Assembly (NCBI GenBank): GCA_014523665.1
Contig: JAATVR010000278.1
Location: forward strand, 1-5,774
DNA length: 5,774 nucleotides
Source of the DNA: Nitrososphaerales archaeon TH526
GTDB taxonomy: Archaea; Thermoproteota; Nitrososphaeria; Nitrososphaerales; Nitrososphaeraceae
Direction of reading: 5' to 3'
Shown here: positions 5,676 through 5,774 of the stretch, piece after piece
Layout: each line of letters opens with the position of its first letter
How positions within the stretch are numbered: position 1 is the stretch's first letter
Program-made: the position numbers and the translations under genes
Notes under the pieces: model-generated
Database searches by the model: none
The model's input: only the letters and a program-made list of their open reading frames with translations
What the model was told of the DNA's origin: nothing

Positions 5676-5689
5676 TAATAGCAGTTTTT
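5673..5689 (+). terminator. Triple stop codon and T5 run after TerL
   Basis: The TerL frame ends in three consecutive in-frame stops, TGA-TAA-TAG (5673-5681), directly followed by GCAG and T5 (5685-5689). The T run is a plausible but short archaeal termination signal. No hairpin is evident. Confidence 0.35.
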
Positions 5690-5754
5690 AATGCGTGGTT
5701 TCTAGAAATGTGGATATTTGTTCATCATTTAGTGTATTTACATTAAGAAAATAG

Positions 5755-5774
5755 ATGGGCGCCCGTTTAGGACA
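5755..5774 (+). CDS. Possible start of a further gene, cut by the window edge
   Basis: ATG at 5755 opens MGARLG and runs off the edge; an in-frame TAG at 5752-5754 makes it the first possible start. A TATA-like TGTATTTA (5733-5740) and GATATTTG (5713-5720) lie upstream, and the 79 bp between the TerL stop and this ATG contain no other frame of note. If real, it would be the gene after TerL on the same strand, the place where a portal gene sits in tailed viruses. Six codons are far too few to judge. Confidence 0.25.

Noticed and set aside
5757..5764. GGGCGCCC palindrome near the right edge
   Set aside because: Only 8 bp, and inside the possible first codons of a gene; too short to interpret.
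1..5774. CRISPR array, insertion sequence ends or integrase
   Set aside because: No regularly spaced repeats, no paired terminal inverted repeats with a transposase, and no tyrosine or serine recombinase motifs were seen in any frame.

Overview
The window looks like chromosomal DNA of an ammonia-oxidising archaeon of the Nitrososphaerota (Nitrososphaerales, perhaps a Nitrosocosmicus/Nitrososphaera relative). This is inferred from the protein families, AGA/AGG/ATA-rich codon use, TATA-like boxes close to start codons, weak or absent Shine-Dalgarno sites and T-run terminators. There is no rRNA or other definitive marker, so the assignment is moderate.

Layout. (1) Bases 1-594: the 3' part of a gene entering from the left. 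It encodes a basic protein with a very acidic tail and a faint resemblance to the C-terminal part of Toprim/Spo11-TopoVIA-like proteins. (2) 595-1008: gene-poor, with small inverted repeats and a possible minus-strand gene remnant. (3) 1009-1536: helix-turn-helix protein of terminase-small-subunit type, TTG start, with a cluster of AACG motifs in its 3' end and a hairpin across its stop codon. (4) 1537-1899: no convincing gene; promoter-like TATA elements at the right end. (5) 1900-3264: polytopic membrane protein with about ten membrane segments and a cytosolic tail. (6) 3295-3990, minus strand: secreted protein of the uncharacterised 'WWQW' family, convergent with the membrane protein. (7) 4206-5675: terminase-large-subunit (TerL)-like ATPase/nuclease, TTG start, with all expected catalytic motifs but a deviant, lambda gpA-like P-loop. 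(8) 5676-5774: T run and the possible first codons of another gene.

The HTH protein and the TerL would together form a DNA-packaging motor in a tailed virus. Here they are separated by 2.67 kb carrying two genes that look cellular, and no capsid, portal or protease gene is visible. The region is therefore either the edge or remnant of a provirus (head-tail type), or a virus-derived terminase pair kept by the host. The membrane and secreted proteins show no obvious functional link to the terminase pair. The most distinctive non-coding signal is the AACG cluster plus hairpin at the 3' end of the small-subunit-like gene, a location where several phages keep their packaging (pac) site.
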